The notes under the pieces are model-generated. The model was given only the letters and a program-made list of their open reading frames with translations. It did not search any database and was not told the origin of the DNA. From Flavobacteriales bacterium (GTDB lineage Bacteria > Bacteroidota > Bacteroidia > Flavobacteriales_D > Crocinitomicaceae), in NCBI GenBank assembly GCA_947449575.1, contig CANFRV010000030.1, positions 1-41,708 on the forward strand: DNA of 41,708 nucleotides, given 5' to 3'. Positions 1 to 8,317 of this stretch are shown here, one piece after another. How positions within the stretch are numbered: position 1 is the stretch's first letter; each line of letters begins with the position of its first letter. A program made the position numbers and the translations under genes.

Positions 1-11
1 AGAAATCAGCT

Positions 12-30
12 GTCCGAAAACGGACTGTCC
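12..30. promoter_or_regulatory. Small palindrome at left edge
   Basis: GTCCG (12-16), AAAA, CGGAC (21-25) form a short palindrome followed by a second CTGTCC. A CGGACA at 135-140 is the inverse of TGTCCG at 11-16. It could be an operator-like site or the stem of a weak terminator for a gene left of the window. Function is not established. Confidence 0.25.
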
Positions 31-85
31 AAAAAAATAGCTACTTTTATTCATGTAATTTATGTTCGCAAAACCAAATTACATT

Positions 86-122
86 AAAGTGGGAAATCTT
101 TTAACGGAAATCCCGCTTTTTT
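86..122 (+). terminator. Rho-independent terminator of the upstream gene
   Basis: A 9-bp stem, AAAGTGGGA (86-94) with TCCCGCTTT (111-119, one G-U pair), is followed directly by a run of T. It probably ends a transcript entering from left of the window and insulates the TPR gene that starts at 188. Confidence 0.65.
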
Positions 123-187
123 TTAAAAGTTTTATCGGACACTAGTGTTACGAAATAAGAAAAAAATAAATTACTTTAGCAGTTATT

Positions 188-1291
188 ATGAAGGTTACTA
201 AATCGTTTATTAACATAGTAGTTTTTTTGTTTCTTTTTGCGTTGAATGCTCATTCTCAAACAGAAATTAAGAAATTAAATGATAAAGCTTTTATGGCATT
301 GGAAAATCATTCTCCAATGACTGAGCAGTATGCAACTAAAATTATTCAATTAACAAAGGGAAATGACACGTCATTATATTCAATTAATGCCTATACAATT
401 CTTGGTATCGTCAATAAAGATAAAGGATATTATATTTCTTCATTGAATTATTACCTGAAAGCTCTTGATGCATCAGAGAAGAAAAATGACAAAGGAAGAA
501 TTTCTGCAACTTTGAGTAATATAGGTGTATTATATAGGTTACAAGGAGATTTAAATTTGGCGATTACTTATTTTTCTAAAAGTTTAAAAATTGAAGAAAG
601 TTTAAAAGATCCTTTGCAAAAGTCTATTCGCTATTACAATATTGGCGATTGCTATAAGGAATTAGATAGCTTTGATTTAGCGTTATCCTATTTTAGTAAC
701 TCCCTTTTAATTGAACAAAAGCACAAAAATAGCGAAGGAGAAATCTATGCCTATCTTGGAATTGCAGAAGTGTACTTAGAAATAGGTCAAATTGTAGATG
801 CAAAAAAGATTTTAGATAAAATTGAGGTCAAATTAACGCATGAGTTTAGCGAAAAATCCATTTTATTCAATAAATTATTGGGGGTTTATTTGTTTAAAAT
901 TAATCAGTTAGATGAAGCTTTAATTATTTTGAAGAAATCGGAAGAAGTATCGATGAAGAATAATTTTCCTATTCATCTTTTGAGTATTTATAAAATTGAA
1001 ATTGCTATTTTAGAAAAGCAGAGTAAATGGGAACTGGTTGCTAATAAATACAAGCAATTTACAGCCTTAAGTGATAAATTGATAGCGATAGAGGTCCGGA
1101 ATAAAGTGAATGATTTAATGTATAGCAATGTTCTTCATAAAAAGGAATTAGAAATTTCTGAGTTAAAAGGGGCTAGAATTGTTGCGGAAAAGTTAGATTT
1201 ATACAATAAAAAAATTGCTTGGTTTTTAATTTTCCTTTTGGTTTTTATTGTTGGATTTATATTTTATGGTTTTCAAAAAAATAAGCGGTAA
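188..1291 (+). CDS. TPR-repeat membrane protein, likely sensory partner of LytTR regulator
   Basis: A 367-aa protein with an N-terminal signal peptide (residues 1-23, ending AHSQ), a run of TPR-like helical hairpins over roughly residues 60-260, a charged helical or coiled-coil stretch at about 300-340, and one C-terminal membrane helix (about 343-361) with a short basic tail. The predicted layout is TPRs in the periplasm and a C-terminal anchor. It resembles the input half of Bacteroidota TPR histidine kinases, but no kinase domain follows the membrane helix. The stop codon overlaps the ATG of the next gene by one base (TAATG at 1289-1293), so the two are translationally coupled and probably work as a pair. 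Signal and ligand are unknown. Confidence 0.8.
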   Translation: MKVTKSFINIVVFLFLFALNAHSQTEIKKLNDKAFMALENHSPMTEQYATKIIQLTKGNDTSLYSINAYTILGIVNKDKGYYISSLNYYLKALDASEKKNDKGRISATLSNIGVLYRLQGDLNLAITYFSKSLKIEESLKDPLQKSIRYYNIGDCYKELDSFDLALSYFSNSLLIEQKHKNSEGEIYAYLGIAEVYLEIGQIVDAKKILDKIEVKLTHEFSEKSILFNKLLGVYLFKINQLDEALIILKKSEEVSMKNNFPIHLLSIYKIEIAILEKQSKWELVANKYKQFTALSDKLIAIEVRNKVNDLMYSNVLHKKELEISELKGARIVAEKLDLYNKKIAWFLIFLLVFIVGFIFYGFQKNKR

Positions 1292-2094
1292 TGAATACTA
1301 GTGTGAAAATATCAATTCAAAGATCTTTATTGTTTTCAATTTACGAATTGATAATGATTTGGTTTTTTGATGTTTTTTCATTTTTTAATCATTCATTTTC
1401 AATTCTAACTTTGTATCTTTTTTCATTCTTCACGCTGTTAATACTTCATTTTGTAATATTAATAGTAATAGAAAGAACAAGCATGGAAGTAGGTTTTAGG
1501 AGAATCCTTTCTCTACTATCCTTTCCGGTATCTTCTGTGCTTGCATCACTAATTTGTTGGTTTTGCTTTCGAGATGGAAATAATTTTCTACCGATCATCT
1601 TATCCGGTTTTGTAGTTCCTTCTTTTTTGCCCTCCATAGGATTCTTTTTAATAGGGATATTTAAAGAAACTGAAATTAGTGAGCAGAAGAGTAGTGACAA
1701 AAAAGAGCAAGTTATTCAGAAAACAAAAGATTTACATGAGGACATTCAATTTGTACTGCTTAACGATAGAGGAAAAGTGCTTCTTAAAATTCCAATCAAG
1801 CAAATTATTTGTTTTGAAGCGAATGATAATTATGTCGTTACTTATTACGTGGATAAAGAAGGGAAATTGAAAAAGTCTATGGAACGTATTTCTCTCAAAA
1901 AAATAGATGAAATAATAGAAAGTTTAGGAGTCAATTTCTTCAGTAGGGTCCATAAGTCATACGTAATTAATCATTTAGCAATAGAACAAATAAAAGGAAG
2001 AGCACAAGCTCAAAAGATAAAATTGAATAATTTGGAAATTTTAATTCCCGTTTCTAGGACATTTGACCTTTCTATTTTTAAAGAGGATTATTAA
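1291..2094 (+). CDS. Membrane-anchored LytTR-family transcriptional regulator
   Basis: A 267-aa protein with about four hydrophobic segments in residues 13-125 and a charged linker at 127-150. A C-terminal LytTR DNA-binding domain spans about 152-262, with the family motifs FEANDNYVVTYY, FFSRVHKSYVINH and IPVSRTF. No receiver domain is present, so this is not a standard response regulator. The DNA-binding domain is tethered to the inner membrane. It overlaps the upstream TPR protein by one base. The inferred model is that the exported TPR protein passes a signal through the membrane to this regulator. LytTR regulators often control their own operon or cell-surface genes; the target here is unknown. 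Confidence 0.85.
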   Translation: MNTSVKISIQRSLLFSIYELIMIWFFDVFSFFNHSFSILTLYLFSFFTLLILHFVILIVIERTSMEVGFRRILSLLSFPVSSVLASLICWFCFRDGNNFLPIILSGFVVPSFLPSIGFFLIGIFKETEISEQKSSDKKEQVIQKTKDLHEDIQFVLLNDRGKVLLKIPIKQIICFEANDNYVVTYYVDKEGKLKKSMERISLKKIDEIIESLGVNFFSRVHKSYVINHLAIEQIKGRAQAQKIKLNNLEILIPVSRTFDLSIFKEDY

Positions 2095-2255
2095 GGAGAA
2101 ATATTATCTCCCTCAATTTACAGCAACCATTTAAATAATTTTATGTCCCTCCATTTTCACCACTTAAGTTCAAACTTTTTTTACTGTTTCTGCTTTAGAG
2201 TTTTAGGATTCAATTTAAAAAATTAGTTGTAATAGTTATTTGTCAAATTTTTTCT

Positions 2256-2263
2256 TATATTTG
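2256..2263 (+). promoter_or_regulatory. -7 promoter element of the putative TA pair
   Basis: TATATTTG matches the Bacteroidota -7 consensus TAnnTTTG exactly and lies 12 bases before the ATG at 2275. No -33 TTG at ideal spacing is visible; candidates are TTTG at 2239-2242 and TTG at 2227-2229. Confidence 0.5.
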
Positions 2264-2274
2264 ATGTAAGTAGT

Positions 2275-2427
2275 ATGGCAACACCAATTAAAATAACAGC
2301 CCCATTGAGTGGACGACAGTCACGAATCTTCAATGAAAAGATTGCGGAGACTTCTTCTAAGCGTGTAAGCGAAGAGGAAAAAAGTCGTATGATTAAACTT
2401 ATGGATAAAATTTTATCTAAAAAATAA
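2275..2427 (+). CDS. Small protein, putative antitoxin to downstream GNAT
   Basis: A 50-aa protein from ATG 2275 to TAA 2425-2427. It is rich in Lys, Glu, Ser and Arg. The N-terminus (MATPIKITAPLSGRQ) looks extended, followed by a predicted helical Lys/Glu-rich tail (residues 19-50). It has its own TAnnTTTG element just upstream and ends 12 bases before the GTG start of a TacT-like acetyltransferase. Size, order and spacing match the antitoxin-first layout of DUF1778/GNAT toxin-antitoxin operons. The protein itself is not recognisably a ribbon-helix-helix DUF1778 member, so the antitoxin role is inferred from context. Confidence 0.6.
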   Translation: MATPIKITAPLSGRQSRIFNEKIAETSSKRVSEEEKSRMIKLMDKILSKK

Positions 2428-2439
2428 CAATAATTTATA

Positions 2440-2976
2440 GTGACCTTACCTGATCTAAATTTTGATTCTTTAAAAGAAACGCATGATTTATCTGTTTTTG
2501 ATTGTGGAGATTCTGATATAAATGAGTTTCTGAAAATAGATGCGATTAATTATCAAAAAGAACAAATGGCAAACACTTATGTATTTCATTTAGAAAATAA
2601 GGTAATAGCATTTTTTAGTATTCTCAACGATTGCTTACACGATAAAGGATTTGAGAATAACATATGGAATAAATTCCACAGAAGAAGAAAGATTCCTAAT
2701 AACAAGCGAATTAAACAATATCCCGCTATTAAGGTAGGAAGATTGGGGGTGAGTAACGATTATCATGGTACAGGAATGGCTTATGATTTGATGGATGTTG
2801 TAAAGATGTTTTCTTTAAATGAACATAAGCCAGCTTGTAGATTGTTGCTTTTGGATGCATACAACAAGCCGCAACAGATTAAGTATTACGAAAGAAATGG
2901 GTTTATTTTCTTGGATGATATAAATGTAAAGGATTCTACTCGATTAATGTATTATGATTTAATTCAATTAAGTTAG
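2440..2976 (+). CDS. GNAT acetyltransferase, TacT/AtaT-like putative toxin
   Basis: A 178-aa GNAT-fold protein. The N-terminus carries the phrase HDLSVFDCGDSDINEFLK, very close to the conserved start of TacT/AtaT-type toxins. It continues with the acetyl-CoA-binding region (KVGRLGVSNDYHGTGMAYDLM, the R/Q-x-x-G-x-G/A loop) and ends with the typical KYYERNGF motif. Known members acetylate aminoacyl-tRNA and block translation. The start used is GTG at 2440, 12 bases after the small upstream ORF. Toxicity is inferred from family similarity and gene order; a housekeeping N-acetyltransferase is possible but less likely. Confidence 0.75.
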   Translation: MTLPDLNFDSLKETHDLSVFDCGDSDINEFLKIDAINYQKEQMANTYVFHLENKVIAFFSILNDCLHDKGFENNIWNKFHRRRKIPNNKRIKQYPAIKVGRLGVSNDYHGTGMAYDLMDVVKMFSLNEHKPACRLLLLDAYNKPQQIKYYERNGFIFLDDINVKDSTRLMYYDLIQLS

Positions 2977-2986
2977 TACTTATCAG

Positions 2987-3012
2987 TCTATTTTAACTTT
3001 CAAAATAGATTT
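2987..3012 (+). terminator. Possible AT-rich terminator after GNAT gene
   Basis: TCTATTTT (2987-2994), a 7-base loop, then AAAATAGA (3002-3009) and TTT. The 8-bp stem is perfect but AT-rich with a short T tail, so it is a weak candidate. Confidence 0.35.
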
Positions 3013-3144
3013 ATATATGTGGTTTTAAAATATTTAATTCCTAATTGTTTTAAATTTTCATCAACCATTTACCACAAATTCCTTTGTTTTTAATGTAATT
3101 CTATCTTTTTACTACAGAAATAATAGATCCTTTTGGTTTTAGTA

Positions 3145-3174
3145 TTGGATTTCGAGAAATCATATGTACATTTG
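3145..3174 (+). promoter_or_regulatory. ilv operon promoter
   Basis: TTG at 3145-3147 and TACATTTG at 3167-3174 are separated by 19 bases. This fits the Bacteroidota -33/-7 promoter (TTG, about 19-21 bases, TAnnTTTG) exactly. Transcription would begin near 3180, about 14 bases before the leader-peptide ATG. The stretch from 2977 to 3144 shows nothing else beyond the weak terminator above. Confidence 0.8.
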
Positions 3175-3193
3175 TGCCACAAAAAAGTAAAAC

Positions 3194-3256
3194 ATGAAAA
3201 ACAGCTTCAACATAGTAATTGTCATTTTGGTCATTATTATTCAACTCATTAACTGA
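3194..3256 (+). CDS. ilv leader peptide (attenuation control)
   Basis: A 20-codon ORF from ATG 3194 to TGA 3254-3256. Of 20 residues, 7 are Ile, 3 Val and 2 Leu, concentrated in codons 7-19 with three consecutive ATT codons. Such a run directly between a promoter and a terminator ahead of an ilv operon is the hallmark of ribosome-mediated attenuation. The ribosome would stall on these codons when charged branched-chain tRNAs are scarce. The stop codon lies inside the strand of the antiterminator stem (3254-3262), so a ribosome that finishes the peptide would mask it. Confidence 0.9.
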   Translation: MKNSFNIVIVILVIIIQLIN

Positions 3257-3295
3257 GAAAGGAACTGTTGTACTATATACTTAAGGTCTTTCTCA
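3254..3295 (+). promoter_or_regulatory. ilv antiterminator stem
   Basis: TGAGAAAGG (3254-3262) is complementary to TCTTTCTCA (3287-3295), nine pairs including one G-U. The second strand is also the left arm of the terminator, so the two structures exclude each other. With ribosomes stalled in codons 7-19, the first strand is free and the antiterminator forms. With ribosomes at the stop codon it is covered and the terminator forms. Confidence 0.75.
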
Positions 3296-3317
3296 AATAG
3301 AGAAGGCCTTTTTTTTT
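3283..3317 (+). terminator. ilv attenuator (rho-independent terminator)
   Basis: AAGGTCTTTCTC (3283-3294) pairs with GAGAAGGCCTT (3300-3310), 11 pairs with one bulged T and one G-U, loop AAATA, then an uninterrupted T run to 3317. It lies between the leader peptide and ilvE with 80 bases to the ilvE start, so it regulates read-through into the operon. Confidence 0.88.
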
Positions 3318-3397
3318 GACTTAGATTTAAAATTTGATTGTAGAATAAAAAGTAGAAATTTTTAGGATAATTTGTAAATGTAATAAAAGTAGAGATT

Positions 3398-4285
3398 ATG
3401 TATTTTAATAAAAAATCAATCGTTTTCCTTGATGGAGAATTTTTAAAAGCAACGGCTGCTAAGACTGGTTTGTATAATCAAACGATGCATTATGGAAATG
3501 GTGTATTCGAAGGAATTCGTTCTTATGAAACGCTAGATGGCACAAGAATATTTAAAGCGAAAGAGCATTTTGATAGATTACATGCCTCTGCTGAAAAAAT
3601 GCATATTAAGCTTCCGTATACAAGCGAAGAACTTGAAAAGATCACTTATAAACTGTTAGAAAAAAATGGTTTAAAAGATGCTTACATCAGACCTTTAGTT
3701 TTCTTGGGGGAAAATATGTCTTTAACTCCTACGGATGTTGTTCATGTCACAATTCTTGTGTGGAAATGGGCTAATTATCTGGGTGAGAATAAATTGAATG
3801 TGATGCTGTCTTCCTATCAAAGACCAAATCCTAAGTCATGTCACGTGGAAGCTAAAGTGGTAGGTCATTATACAAACAGTATTCTTGCTACTACAGAAGC
3901 AAAGAAAATGGGTTTCGATGAGGCTTTATTAACGGATATGTACGGCAATATTGCGGAAGGACCTGGGGCTAATTTCTTTATGGAAAAGGATGGGAAATTT
4001 ATAACTGCTCCTTTGGGAAATATATTATCAGGAATAACGCGTGCAACTGTTTTCGAATTAGCGAAAGAATTAGATTTTGAAGTAGAAGAAAGGTTTTTCA
4101 AGCCGGAAGAAATTTATAGTGCAGATGCTGCTTTTTTCTGCGGTACCGCTGCTGAAGTTTCTGGAATTAGTAAATTCAATGAGTTTTCTTTTCCAATGAA
4201 ATGGGAAGATTCAAATAGTCAATTAATTCAAAGAGCGTATAAACGTAGAGTGGCATGTAACGAACATGAAAATCTTTTTATCTAA
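3398..4285 (+). CDS. ilvE: Branched-chain amino acid aminotransferase
   Basis: A 295-aa fold-type IV PLP aminotransferase that performs the last step of Ile, Val and Leu synthesis (2-keto acid plus glutamate to amino acid). Visible motifs are the substrate-loop region HYGNGVFEGIRSY (31-43), the PLP lysine K153 in EAKVVGHYTNS, the E-x-x-x-x-N region ending GNIAEGPGANFF, and TRATVFELA. The block after the PLP lysine reads VVGHY instead of the common GGNY. It is the first structural gene after the attenuator and is followed nine bases later by ilvD. Length is normal for the family. Confidence 0.95.
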   Translation: MYFNKKSIVFLDGEFLKATAAKTGLYNQTMHYGNGVFEGIRSYETLDGTRIFKAKEHFDRLHASAEKMHIKLPYTSEELEKITYKLLEKNGLKDAYIRPLVFLGENMSLTPTDVVHVTILVWKWANYLGENKLNVMLSSYQRPNPKSCHVEAKVVGHYTNSILATTEAKKMGFDEALLTDMYGNIAEGPGANFFMEKDGKFITAPLGNILSGITRATVFELAKELDFEVEERFFKPEEIYSADAAFFCGTAAEVSGISKFNEFSFPMKWEDSNSQLIQRAYKRRVACNEHENLFI

Positions 4286-4294
4286 AAATATCCA

Positions 4295-5968
4295 ATGGAA
4301 TTAAATAAATATAGTAAAACGATCACGCAAGACGAAACTCAGCCGGCGGCGCAAGCAATGTTATACGGAATAGGTTTAACGGAAGAGGATTTGAAAAAAG
4401 CGCAAGTGGGAATCGTCAGTACTGGTTACGAAGGAAACACATGTAACATGCACTTGAATGATTTAGCGAAAGATGTTAAATCTGCTGTTATTAAATCTGA
4501 TTTAGTTGGATTAATTTTCAATACAATCGGTGTAAGTGATGGTATTTCAAATGGAACAGTTGGAATGAGGTATTCGCTTGTTTCAAGAGATGTAATTGCT
4601 GATTCAATTGAAACGGTAATGGGTGCGCAGTTTTACGACGCAATGATTGCAGTGGTTGGTTGTGATAAAAATATGCCTGGATCTGTTATAGCGATGGGGA
4701 GATTAAATCGTCCAGCCATAATGTTATACGGAGGAACTATTCATTCTGGTAAATGGAAAGGTGAATCTTTGAACATTGTTTCTGCTTTCGAAGCATTAGG
4801 TAAAAAAATGAACGATGCTATAACTCCTGAAGATTTTAAAGGAATTATAAAAAATGCTTGTCCCGGCGCTGGTGCTTGTGGTGGAATGTATACCGCAAAT
4901 ACAATGGCATCTGCAATCGAAGCTTTAGGCATGAGTTTACCGTATAGTTCTTCAAATCCGGCTTTAAGTAAAGACAAAGAAATAGAATGTGAAAATGCGG
5001 GTAAAGCAATTCGACTTCTATTAGAAAAAGATATTAAGCCACGTGACATCATGACGAGAAAAGCATTTGAAAATGCAATCGTTATGGTGATCGTTTTAGG
5101 AGGATCAACGAATGCAGTACTTCATTTAATTGCCATGGCAGATTCTGTAGGAATTGAATTGTCAATAGATGATTTTCAAAAATTAAGTGATTCTACTCCT
5201 GTGTTAGGTGATTTAAAACCTAGCGGAAAGTACATGATGGAAGATCTTCACACAGTTGGGGGTGTTCCTGCAGTAATGAAATATTTACTTGAAAAAGGAT
5301 TGATTCACGGAGATTGTATGACGGTTACTGGTAAAACAGTTGCCGAAAATTTAAAAGAATTGCCTGCTTTAACAACTGGTCAAGATGTGTTTTTGGAAGT
5401 AGAAAATCCAATGAAACAAACGGGACATTTACAAATTCTATATGGAAATCTTGCTGAAAAAGGTTCCGTTGCAAAAATTAGTGGGCACGAGGGTGATTTT
5501 TTTGAAGGTCCTGCCGTTATATTCGAAGGAGAATTTGAAGTGGTTGACGGACTGAAATCAGGAAAAATAAAAGCTGGAAATGTTGTTGTAATTCGTGCTT
5601 GTGGACCAAAAGGCGGACCAGGTATGCCTGAGATGCTAAAACCAACTTCACTCATCATGGGAGCTGGATTAGGAGATAAAGTGGCGCTTATCACAGACGG
5701 AAGATTTTCTGGTGGAACGCATGGTTTTGTCGTTGGTCATATTTCTCCTGAAGCTTATGATGGCGGAACAATTGCTTTGGTAGAGGAAGGTGATATGATC
5801 ACAATTGATGTGAAAGAGAATTTATTGACTTTGCAAGTGAGTGATGAAGAAATCGCTAGAAGAAGAGCAAACTGGGTTCAACCCGAATTAAAAGTTAAAA
5901 AAGGAGTTTTATATAAATATTCGAAGTGTGTTACGGACGCTTCAACAGGTTGTATAACAGATAAATAA
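4295..5968 (+). CDS. ilvD: Dihydroxy-acid dehydratase
   Basis: A 557-aa IlvD/Edd-family enzyme, the third common step of Ile/Val synthesis (2,3-dihydroxy acid to 2-keto acid). Fe-S ligand cysteines are visible: C50 in GNTCNMHL, C123 in GCDKNMPG, and C195 in [18 protein letters not shown]-terminal blocks KGGPGMPEM and [15 protein letters not shown] are also present. Full length. It lies nine bases after ilvE; a 99-base repeat-bearing gap separates it from ilvB. Confidence 0.97.
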   Translation: MELNKYSKTITQDETQPAAQAMLYGIGLTEEDLKKAQVGIVSTGYEGNTCNMHLNDLAKDVKSAVIKSDLVGLIFNTIGVSDGISNGTVGMRYSLVSRDVIADSIETVMGAQFYDAMIAVVGCDKNMPGSVIAMGRLNRPAIMLYGGTIHSGKWKGESLNIVSAFEALGKKMNDAITPEDFKGIIKNACPGAGACGGMYTANTMASAIEALGMSLPYSSSNPALSKDKEIECENAGKAIRLLLEKDIKPRDIMTRKAFENAIVMVIVLGGSTNAVLHLIAMADSVGIELSIDDFQKLSDSTPVLGDLKPSGKYMMEDLHTVGGVPAVMKYLLEKGLIHGDCMTVTGKTVAENLKELPALTTGQDVFLEVENPMKQTGHLQILYGNLAEKGSVAKISGHEGDFFEGPAVIFEGEFEVVDGLKSGKIKAGNVVVIRACGPKGGPGMPEMLKPTSLIMGAGLGDKVALITDGRFSGGTHGFVVGHISPEAYDGGTIALVEEGDMITIDVKENLLTLQVSDEEIARRRANWVQPELKVKKGVLYKYSKCVTDASTGCITDK

Positions 5969-6060
5969 GTTAGATAGTAGATAGTTAGAAGTTAGGTATT
6001 AGACATATTATGAATCAGTCTAATTTCTATTGTCTAAAAATCTAAAGTCTACTAAAATTC
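5969..6060. repeat. TTAGA-type imperfect inverted repeat inside ilv operon
   Basis: The ilvD-ilvB gap is filled with repeated TTAGA/TAGAC words. ATTAGAC (5998-6004) and GTCTAAT (6018-6024) form a perfect 7-bp stem, and outer TAGT/AGAC words extend it imperfectly. It resembles the TTAGG-type repeats at 12216 and 22250. Origin as a miniature extragenic element is inferred. Confidence 0.5.
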
Positions 6061-6067
6061 TAAAAGA

Positions 6068-7759
6068 ATGGAAAAAGAAATTAGAGGAGCAGAAGCGGTT
6101 ATAAAAAGTTTAGTTGCTGAAGGAGTGCATACAATTTTTGGTTATCCAGGCGGTGCAATTATGCCAATATATGATGCATTATATGATTATAAAGAAGAAA
6201 TAAATCATATTTTAGTAAGACATGAACAAGGAGCAATTCATGCAGCTCAAGGTTTTGCTCGAACATCAGAAACGTGTGGTGTTTGTTTTGCAACATCAGG
6301 TCCAGGAGCAACCAATCTTATTACAGGTTTGGCAGATGCAATGATTGATTCTACACCTGTTGTGTGTATTACAGGCCAAGTTGCTTCACATTTGTTAGGT
6401 ACAGATGCATTCCAAGAAACAGATGTAATTGGTATTTCTATGCCGGTTACAAAATGGAATACACAAGTGAAAAGAGCGGAAGATATTCCTGCTGTATTAG
6501 CAAAAGCATTTTTTATTGCACGTTCTGGAAGACCAGGACCAGTATTGGTAGATATAACAAAAGATGCACAGTTTGGAATGATGGATTTTAATTACGTTCC
6601 TTGCAATGATATTAGAAGTTACTTTCCAAACCCTGTAATAAATGTATCTAAAATTGATGCTGCAATTAAATTAATAAATGAATCTAAAAAACCATATTTA
6701 TTAGTAGGACAAGGAATTACACTTTCTAACGCAGAACAAGAATTAGTAGAGTTCGCTGAAAAATCAGGTATACCAGTTGCTTCTACATTATTAGGTTTAG
6801 GTGCTTTTCCTCCAGATCATCCATTGTATGTAGGGTATTTAGGAATGCATGGAAATTATGCGCCTAATATTAAAACGAATGAATGTGATGTGCTTATTGC
6901 TATCGGCATGCGTTTTGATGATCGTGTTACAGGAGATGTAAGTCGATATGCTAAACAAGCAAAAATTATTCATATTGATATCGATTTTGCTGAATTGAAT
7001 AAAATAGTAACAAATGAAGTTTCTATTCATGCAGATGCTAAAGACGCTCTATTATTGTTGAATTCGAAAGTTGAAAAACGTTCGCACGATGCTTGGATTC
7101 AAGAATTTAGAGACGCAGAAAAATTAGAGGTAGAAGCAGTTATAGAAGATGCAATTCACCCGAAACACGATCGTCTTCAAATGGCTGAAGTAGTAAATAT
7201 GCTTTCTGAAAAAACAGATGGTAAAGCGATAATCGTAACTGATGTTGGTCAACATCAGATGGTTACATCTCGTTATTATCAATATAAAGCACAAAATACA
7301 AATATCACTTCAGGTGGTTTAGGTACAATGGGATTTGCCTTACCTGCTGCGATTGGGGCAAAATTAGGTAATCCATCTAAAACAGTTGTAGCGATTATAG
7401 GTGATGGTGGTTTCCAAATGACAATTCAAGAATTAGGTACTATACTACAATTTAAAATTGATATTAAAATCTTAATCTTAAATAATAACTTCCTTGGAAT
7501 GGTTCGTCAATGGCAAGAAATGTTTTTCGAAAAACGTTATTCTTTTACCGATATTGTCAATCCAAATTTTACTCAAATTGCTAAAGGTTATGACATTGAG
7601 GCGAGAAAAATAGATCAACGAACTGAATTAAGTGAAGCTTTAGATGTAATGTTAACAAGTAAAGCTGCCTATTTATTAGAAGCTGTTGTAGAGCAAGAAG
7701 AAAATGTATTCCCAATGGTAGCAACAGGTGCATCTGTATCTGAAATCAGGTTAAACTAA
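6068..7759 (+). CDS. ilvB: Acetolactate synthase, large (catalytic) subunit
   Basis: A 563-aa ThDP enzyme that condenses pyruvate with pyruvate or 2-ketobutyrate, the first committed step of Val and Ile synthesis. Domain order is PYR domain with the catalytic glutamate E53 (RHEQGAIHAAQGFA), central domain, and PP domain with the ThDP/Mg motif beginning GDGG at residue 445 and ending LNNNF. Signature SGPGATN and TSGGLGTMGFALPAAIGA blocks are clear. It is followed six bases later by ilvN, its regulatory subunit. Confidence 0.96.
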   Translation: MEKEIRGAEAVIKSLVAEGVHTIFGYPGGAIMPIYDALYDYKEEINHILVRHEQGAIHAAQGFARTSETCGVCFATSGPGATNLITGLADAMIDSTPVVCITGQVASHLLGTDAFQETDVIGISMPVTKWNTQVKRAEDIPAVLAKAFFIARSGRPGPVLVDITKDAQFGMMDFNYVPCNDIRSYFPNPVINVSKIDAAIKLINESKKPYLLVGQGITLSNAEQELVEFAEKSGIPVASTLLGLGAFPPDHPLYVGYLGMHGNYAPNIKTNECDVLIAIGMRFDDRVTGDVSRYAKQAKIIHIDIDFAELNKIVTNEVSIHADAKDALLLLNSKVEKRSHDAWIQEFRDAEKLEVEAVIEDAIHPKHDRLQMAEVVNMLSEKTDGKAIIVTDVGQHQMVTSRYYQYKAQNTNITSGGLGTMGFALPAAIGAKLGNPSKTVVAIIGDGGFQMTIQELGTILQFKIDIKILILNNNFLGMVRQWQEMFFEKRYSFTDIVNPNFTQIAKGYDIEARKIDQRTELSEALDVMLTSKAAYLLEAVVEQEENVFPMVATGASVSEIRLN

Positions 7760-7765
7760 GAAATA

Positions 7766-8305
7766 ATGGAAAATAATACTTATAATATATCCGTATTTAC
7801 AGAAAATAGTGTTGGGATGTTAAATCGTATCACGATCATCTTTACACGAAGAAATATTAACATTGAAAGTATAACTGCTTCAGAATCAGAGATAGAAGGC
7901 ATTCATCGTTATACAATTGTTGTGAATGAACTAAAAGAAGTGGTTCGTAAAGTAGTTTCTCAAATTGAAAAACAAATTGATGTTGTTAAGGCATTTTATC
8001 ACTCTGATGATGAAGTAGTTTATCAAGAAATTGCTTTGTATAAACTTCCTACAAATATGTTGGCAAGTGGAGGTGATGCTGAACGAATTGTTAGAGCTCA
8101 TCATGCGCGTATTTTGACGATTGAATCTGAATTTACTATTCTAGAAAAAACAGGATATCAAGAAGAAATTAAAGATTTGTTTACCGAATTGAAACCATTT
8201 GGTTTATTAGAATTTGTGCGTTCAGGACGCGTTGCAATTTCTAAACCAATGAAAACATTGGAAGAACATATTGAAGATATGAACAACGAAAAAATCATTT
8301 TATAA
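7766..8305 (+). CDS. ilvN: Acetolactate synthase, small regulatory subunit
   Basis: A 179-aa protein with an N-terminal ACT domain (about 5-80; SVFTENSVGMLNRITIIFTRRNINIESIT) and an ALS small-subunit C-terminal domain. It binds valine and confers feedback inhibition on the catalytic subunit encoded immediately upstream. It sits between ilvB and ilvC in the operon with 6- and 12-base gaps. Confidence 0.94.
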   Translation: MENNTYNISVFTENSVGMLNRITIIFTRRNINIESITASESEIEGIHRYTIVVNELKEVVRKVVSQIEKQIDVVKAFYHSDDEVVYQEIALYKLPTNMLASGGDAERIVRAHHARILTIESEFTILEKTGYQEEIKDLFTELKPFGLLEFVRSGRVAISKPMKTLEEHIEDMNNEKIIL

Positions 8306-8317
8306 TTAAAAAAAGAC

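Noticed and set aside
2095-2111. GGAGA/TCTCC hairpin after the LytTR gene
   Set aside because: Five pairs with no T run; too weak to call a terminator.
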